The translations under genes and the position numbers were made by a program. The notes beneath the pieces are model-generated. The model saw nothing but the letters and a program-made list of their open reading frames with translations, was not told the DNA's origin and made no database searches. Shown here one piece after another: positions 6,465 through 6,627 of a stretch of DNA of 6,627 nucleotides. Origin of the DNA: Prevotellaceae bacterium UBA1716 (lineage in GTDB: Bacteria; Bacteroidota; Bacteroidia; Bacteroidales; Bacteroidaceae); the NCBI GenBank assembly GCA_002317225.1, contig DCIW01000085.1, positions 1-6,627 on the forward strand. Direction: 5' to 3'. The stretch's first letter is position 1, and every line of letters starts with the position of its first letter.

Positions 6465-6627
6465 TAATAGCATGTTAAAATGCATATATAAACATATAAC
6501 ATTAAAAAATCTATTAATTTATGCACATCTACTTTTACTTATGAATCACAAAGTCCTCAAAGCGTGTCAAGGGACTAACTGTAAACTCAAAAAAGATTTA
6601 AAAGTATCCGTCTCCGGGTTGACCTAT
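6465..6627. other. AT-rich upstream region to window edge; undecidable short open frame
   Basis: About 75 nt of very AT-rich sequence (6465-6540) contains a TGCATA / TATGCA inverted pair (6481-6486 and 6520-6525) but no clear rightward promoter. An ATG at 6541 opens 29 codons without a stop up to the window edge (MNHKVLKACQGTNCKLKKD at its start). I do not recognise it, and a frame this short stays open by chance about one time in four. On the minus strand, two frames could hold the last 9-12 codons of a gene lying to the right. The sequence does not decide between these. Confidence 0.3.

Noticed and set aside
1..6627. A novel defence or mobile system
   Set aside because: I found no integrase, transposase, toxin-antitoxin pair, nuclease or tRNA, and the complete genes all match known enzyme families.

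Overview
The window looks like a piece of a polysaccharide-degradation locus from a Bacteroidales bacterium, most likely Prevotella-like. Three things suggest this: the secreted pectinase-type enzymes, the absence of Shine-Dalgarno sites with A-rich pre-start regions instead, and a good Bacteroidota promoter (TTTG, 20 nt, TATATTTG) in front of the last gene. Exported proteins also have glutamine directly after the predicted signal-peptidase site, and two enzymes end in a short sorting-domain-like motif. The genus is an inference from style, not from a marker gene.

Layout: (1) 1-305, + strand, the 3' end of a pectate-lyase-type gene. (2) 408-2657, + strand, a complete secreted PL1-type pectate lyase, paralogous to the first gene but with an extra C-terminal beta-rich domain and tail motif. 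(3) 2668-5511, + strand, only 10 nt downstream, a secreted GH106-type alpha-L-rhamnosidase. (4) 5512-5626, a convergent intergenic space with a strong hairpin that can stop transcription from both sides. (5) 5627-6397, - strand, a secreted PAP2 / class A acid phosphatase with all three signature motifs, one carrying a substitution, and its own promoter at 6433-6464. (6) 6465-6627, AT-rich sequence to the window edge with an undecidable short open frame.

Genes 1-3 probably form one operon for pectin breakdown. The lyases would cut the polygalacturonate backbone by beta-elimination and the rhamnosidase would remove alpha-linked rhamnose from rhamnogalacturonan structures. No SusC/SusD pair, sensor or other PUL partner lies in the window. 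The phosphatase is a separate convergent unit with no evident link to pectin.

The most unusual signal is a 7-bp tandem repeat (consensus CAATCCT) inside the 3' ends of both the pectate lyase and the rhamnosidase genes, just before the C-terminal tail motif. Because 7 is not a multiple of 3, a change in unit number would switch the reading frame of the tail, so this is a candidate for phase variation of enzyme sorting. Otherwise the window reads as an ordinary pectin-utilisation region, and I see no novel multi-gene system.
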